Part shown: positions 61,176-64,000 of the stretch, one piece after another
Layout of the letters: every line of letters starts with the position of its first letter
Position numbering within the stretch: position 1 is the first letter of the stretch
Made by a program: the position numbers and the translations under genes
Notes under the pieces: model-generated
The model's input: only the letters and a program-made list of their open reading frames with translations
The model's database searches: none
What the model was told of the DNA's origin: nothing
Assembly: GCA_041228345.1 (NCBI GenBank)
Contig: CP166131.1
Location: forward strand, 2,349,001 to 2,413,000
Reading direction: 5' to 3'
Source: Alphaproteobacteria bacterium LSUCC0396
Lineage (GTDB): Bacteria; Pseudomonadota; Alphaproteobacteria; Puniceispirillales; Puniceispirillaceae
Length of the DNA: 64,000 nt

Positions 61176-62090
61176 ATGATCTGGTTTCTATCGCTTTTTA
61201 CGCGGCAGTATGAACACCGGCAGGCATTGCTGATTATTTTTCTGGCCTCATCGCTCTGGGGCGTTTTATGGGTTCCGATGCGCTATATCGAGGGGATGGG
61301 ACTGTCCGCCCTCTGGGTTGTCGTTTTGTTTCATTTCCTGCCAGCATTGGCGATGCTGCCACTGATCTTGAAAACCGCACCAGCAACCCGCGGTGACTGG
61401 TCGCGGGCAATGATCGCCGGTTTGCTGATGGGGGCCGGCTTTACGCTTTATGCCCTTGGGCTGGTTGTTGCATCGGTGACAAAAACCGTTGTTCTGTTCT
61501 ATATGACGCCAATCTGGTCGACGGCCATTGCCTATTTTGTGCTGCGTGAGCGGGTCGGGTGGAGCCGGTGGCTTGCCATTTTTGCGGCGCTTTGCGGCTG
61601 TGTTCTGGTAACCGGTATCAGCCCCGATCAGTTAACATTCGATCCGGCTGATTTGTTGGGGCTTTTATCTGGTTTGTTCTGGGCGTTAGGGTCGGTGATG
61701 ATCCGGCGGTATGACGGGGTAAATTTTATCCATGTCAGTTTTCTACAATATCTATGTGGTGCGGGGCTGGCGTTAATCGCGGCGATTTATCTGGGTGACC
61801 CGCTTCCGCAACTGGATATCGTGATCCAAGCCACCCCTCCGGCCTTTATTGCGTCAGCGGTGGTATTTTTACCGTCGGCCTTGCTGATATTCCGCATCAT
61901 GCAATATGTATCGCCCGGCCTTGTTGGCATCTTGATGCTGTCCGAGGCGTTGGTAGCGGCCGTATCCGCCGCGTTTTGGCTGGGTGAAACGCTAAGCGTG
62001 ATACAATGGGTGGGGGTTGGCGTCATTCTTACAACCGGTGTTCTGATCGGCCTTTTTGAGGGCAAATCTGAACCGGCAGCCACCGCATAG
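61176..62090 (+). CDS. EamA/DMT family transporter
   Basis: 304 residues, about ten membrane helices as two EamA repeats (LIIFLASSLWGVLWVPMRYI near residue 18; GLLSGLFWALGSVMIRRYDG near 165; GVGVILTTGVLIGLFEG near the end). Substrate unknown. Not closely similar to the DMT protein at 37282, so probably a separate subfamily. It stands 142 bases after the PatB-like gene, with the 16-bp repeat array between them. Confidence 0.88.
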   Translation: MIWFLSLFTRQYEHRQALLIIFLASSLWGVLWVPMRYIEGMGLSALWVVVLFHFLPALAMLPLILKTAPATRGDWSRAMIAGLLMGAGFTLYALGLVVASVTKTVVLFYMTPIWSTAIAYFVLRERVGWSRWLAIFAALCGCVLVTGISPDQLTFDPADLLGLLSGLFWALGSVMIRRYDGVNFIHVSFLQYLCGAGLALIAAIYLGDPLPQLDIVIQATPPAFIASAVVFLPSALLIFRIMQYVSPGLVGILMLSEALVAAVSAAFWLGETLSVIQWVGVGVILTTGVLIGLFEGKSEPAATA

Positions 62091-62103
62091 AGCAGAACAG
62101 AAC

Positions 62104-62148
62104 CCAGCCCAAATTAGACCAGCCCAAATTAGCCCAGCCCAAATTAGC
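62104..62148. repeat. 15-bp tandem repeat, three units
   Basis: CCAGCCCAAATTAGA then two exact CCAGCCCAAATTAGC, filling the short gap between the convergent ends of the transporter and the oxidoreductase. Confidence 0.95.
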
Positions 62149-62156
62149 CTAAACTT

Positions 62157-63053
62157 TTAGCTAATTTTCTTGGCGTCCAATGCGCCGCGGATGGCACTTA
62201 ACCGCGGCTCCAGCCCCTCGGTGTCCAGCAATGAAAGCCCAAGATTGCCAAACTCGTCCTGCCAATCGATCGTGCCTGCGGTCATGCGGCCAGCTATATT
62301 GAGGTCGGCAAGGGTGATTGCGACCTCGCGCATTTCAGCCGCGCGCCTGATGCCATGTGTGGTCATTCGCTCCATATTATAGGCCGCTTGATCTTTCCAG
62401 CCATCTCTGGTTTGCGAGGCATCAAGCGAGGCCGCCACCTCATCGGCAACACCGGCAATTGAGGCCGCGCTGAAACATTCGGCGGTCAGTGCCTCAATGC
62501 CTTTGACCAGAACCGACCGGATCATTTTAATCGTCGAGGCGCGGCCAACCGGGCCGGGGACGTGAACCGGCTTCATGTCGAGTGCCAGCATCAGGTCAAT
62601 TGCCGCCTCGGCGTGGTCTCCTGCCACTAGCATTGCGGTTTGGTGATATTTGGGCGTGATCGTTGCCATGACCGCCACATCGACATAGCGTCCACCAGCC
62701 TCATTTATCAGCGCAGCATTTTTCTGTTTGGTTGATGGCGCGCAGCTGTTCAGATCAAAGAAATAGGCACCGGGCCGGATGCCCGCTGCCACCGCGGCGG
62801 CCGCGGCATGAGCCTGATCTGCTGTCACTGTGCTGAAAATCATGTCAGCCTCGCCGGCGATGCTGGCCGGATCATCACCAATGATAACATTGGCCGCCTG
62901 CATCTGGCTGATCTTCTCGGCGGCAAGCGCGGCATCGCCATGTTGTTTGATGTCATAGGCGCGCACATCGGTGCGCCCCCAGCCTTGGCACAGGCATGAT
63001 CCGGCTTCGCCAAATCCGATGACTGCAATTTTGGGTGTGTTTTGTTGGGTCAT
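62157..63053 (-). CDS. NAD(P)-binding oxidoreductase, 6-phosphogluconate dehydrogenase-like with DUF1932
   Basis: 298 residues. N-terminal Rossmann GFGEAGSCLCQGWG near residue 13 and DMIFSTVTADQAHAAA near 70; an all-helical C-terminal domain of the DUF1932 type (GPVGRASTIKMIRSVLVKGI near residue 165, with a typical catalytic-type lysine). The family is related to beta-hydroxyacid dehydrogenases. Substrate unknown. Convergent with the DMT gene. Confidence 0.85.
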   Translation of the reverse strand: MTQQNTPKIAVIGFGEAGSCLCQGWGRTDVRAYDIKQHGDAALAAEKISQMQAANVIIGDDPASIAGEADMIFSTVTADQAHAAAAAVAAGIRPGAYFFDLNSCAPSTKQKNAALINEAGGRYVDVAVMATITPKYHQTAMLVAGDHAEAAIDLMLALDMKPVHVPGPVGRASTIKMIRSVLVKGIEALTAECFSAASIAGVADEVAASLDASQTRDGWKDQAAYNMERMTTHGIRRAAEMREVAITLADLNIAGRMTAGTIDWQDEFGNLGLSLLDTEGLEPRLSAIRGALDAKKIS

Positions 63054-63194
63054 TGAATAACTGCCGTGAAAAACTGCCGAAAAAACTTATGTGAAACAAT
63101 GCCCTTAAAAAAGCGCATTGCTGTCACAAAAGACTAGCAAACTCTCCCCGGATGCCAATCAATTAGCGCTTGGTAATTGAAAAAAATATGCGCC

Positions 63195-63239
63195 ATGACC
63201 GGTTTCGCCATAACTGGTTTGGCTATGACTGGTTTGGCG
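63195..63239. repeat. 15-bp tandem repeat, three units, over the TerC-family stop codon
   Basis: ATGACCGGTTTCGCC, ATAACTGGTTTGGCT and ATGACTGGTTTGGCG are adjacent. The last unit contains the stop codon and C-terminal codons of the minus-strand TerC-family gene. Confidence 0.92.
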
Positions 63240-63927
63240 CCGATTTGCGTGCCGCGAGAAATTTGCCAAGCCCTGCCACAAAAACCGCACCAATCATCGC
63301 GGCAATCCAAGGTGACTGGACAATGATTTCAGGCAGAATATTTGCATTGATTTTGTCGTTAGCGATCAGGTCGCCACCAAGCCAGCCAAGCAATCCCGCA
63401 CCAATTGTGACGATGATTGGATAGCGTTCCATAAACCGCAAAATGATCGCACTGCCGCCAATAATGATTGGCACGCTCAGCACCAGACCAAAGATTACCA
63501 GAAACAGGCTGCCCTTGGACGCAGCGGCAATGGCAAGCGCATTGTCGAGGCTCATTACAAAATCGGCAACGATAATGGTTTGAATCGCCCCCATCAGGCT
63601 GCTTTTTTCGGCTATCTTGCCGCTAAGATCATGCTCGGTCTGATCGGTCAGTAGTTTTACCCCAATCCACAGCAACAATATGCCGCCAATCAAACGCAGG
63701 CCCGGTGTGGTCATCAACGCGCTGGCAAAAAACACCAGAATTACCCGCAGGATGATGGCACCGGCGGTACCCCACAGAATGCCGAGGCGTTTTTGTTTTG
63801 GCGGCAAATTTCGACAGGCTAGGGCAATGATGATGGCGTTGTCACCGCCAAGCACAATATCAATGGCGATAATTTGAATAAGGGCAATCAAGAACGCATC
63901 CGTACTCATTCCCATCATTATATCCAT
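63223..63927 (-). CDS. TerC family integral membrane protein (YjbE-like)
   Basis: About 234 residues from ATG 63927; ATG 63909 (the MSTDAF start) is equally likely and the frame is open to 63954. Around seven membrane helices. The TerC signature IDIVLGGDNAIIIALA is near the N-terminus and its second copy, DFVMSLDNALAIAAAS, mid-protein; these acidic, in-membrane motifs are linked to metal ion movement. The proteins are often involved in manganese export or tellurite-related functions. The cargo is unknown here. Confidence 0.88.
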   Translation of the reverse strand: MDIMMGMSTDAFLIALIQIIAIDIVLGGDNAIIIALACRNLPPKQKRLGILWGTAGAIILRVILVFFASALMTTPGLRLIGGILLLWIGVKLLTDQTEHDLSGKIAEKSSLMGAIQTIIVADFVMSLDNALAIAAASKGSLFLVIFGLVLSVPIIIGGSAIILRFMERYPIIVTIGAGLLGWLGGDLIANDKINANILPEIIVQSPWIAAMIGAVFVAGLGKFLAARKSAPNQS

Positions 63928-64000
63928 TTTTAAACACGAGCCTTTCTGGGTCATTTTTTCGCACGATAAAACCGCGAAGACGTGATAGCCTAGCCGTCAT

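Overview
The window looks like the chromosome of a free-living marine alphaproteobacterium, possibly of the SAR116 type. This is inferred from gene content: an Atm1-type ABC exporter, a tripartite tricarboxylate (TctABC) transporter, a DUF4212 plus sodium:solute symporter pair, a sulfoacetate-like catabolic block, an LpsL-type epimerase and moderate base composition. No sequence search was possible, so the taxonomy is tentative. No tRNA, rRNA, CRISPR array or intact insertion sequence was seen.

Layout. (1) 1-2616: the end of an Atm1-like ABC exporter and yaaA. (2) 2931-5050: a regulatory head made of an H-NS-family protein and an RfaH-like antiterminator (both minus strand), then a leader with an ops-like GCGGTAGCCTG element, then an EPS-type MarR regulator (plus strand). 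(3) 5332-26794: a long plus-strand surface-polysaccharide island with many overlapping or nearly touching genes. It contains a sugar epimerase and a broken ugd; a strongly A+T-rich trio (CBS-cupin protein, NeuB-like synthase without SAF domain, CMP-sugar synthetase fused to a KdsC-like phosphatase); a pseudaminic acid pathway (pseB, pseC, pseF, pseG, a formyltransferase-like protein in place of pseH, pseI); three KpsC/Capsule_synth-like proteins; a flippase; a Wzy-like polymerase; a GT2 glycosyltransferase; a degraded glycosyltransferase remnant; then epimerase, PIG-L deacetylase, initiating phosphoglycosyl transferase and a second formyltransferase. (4) 26890-28089: decayed DNA with a tyrosine integrase remnant and a wzz remnant. 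(5) 28090-32643: WbpM-type dehydratase, UDP-glucuronate 4-epimerase and O-antigen ligase. (6) 32659-43380: SDR oxidoreductase, hflX, class IV aminotransferase, Rieske oxygenase, EamA transporter, a YnjBCD-type ABC transporter with a divergent ATPase, and a serine hydrolase. (7) 43411-51119: a probable sulfoacetate module (TauE exporter, TctABC importer, SauT-like ligase, SauS-like acylating dehydrogenase) and a rhodanese protein. (8) 52113-63954: symporter pair, prpE, aminotransferase, TPP enzyme, PatB-like lyase, EamA transporter, NAD-binding oxidoreductase and TerC protein.

How the parts fit. H-NS, RfaH/ops and MarR at the head would together control a horizontally acquired, A+T-rich polysaccharide operon more than 20 kb long. 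The island encodes enzymes for two different nonulosonic acids: pseudaminic acid, and a second, possibly Kdn-like, sugar from the A+T-rich trio. It also carries a flippase, a polymerase and transferases to build a surface glycan. In the sulfur block, a C2-sulfonate would be imported, activated to its CoA ester and reduced to sulfoacetaldehyde, with sulfite exported by the TauE-family protein; the required Xsc is not in the window.

A recurrent oddity of the non-island half is short tandem duplications (13-18 bp units, 2-5 copies) at the ends of genes, several overlapping the stop codon.
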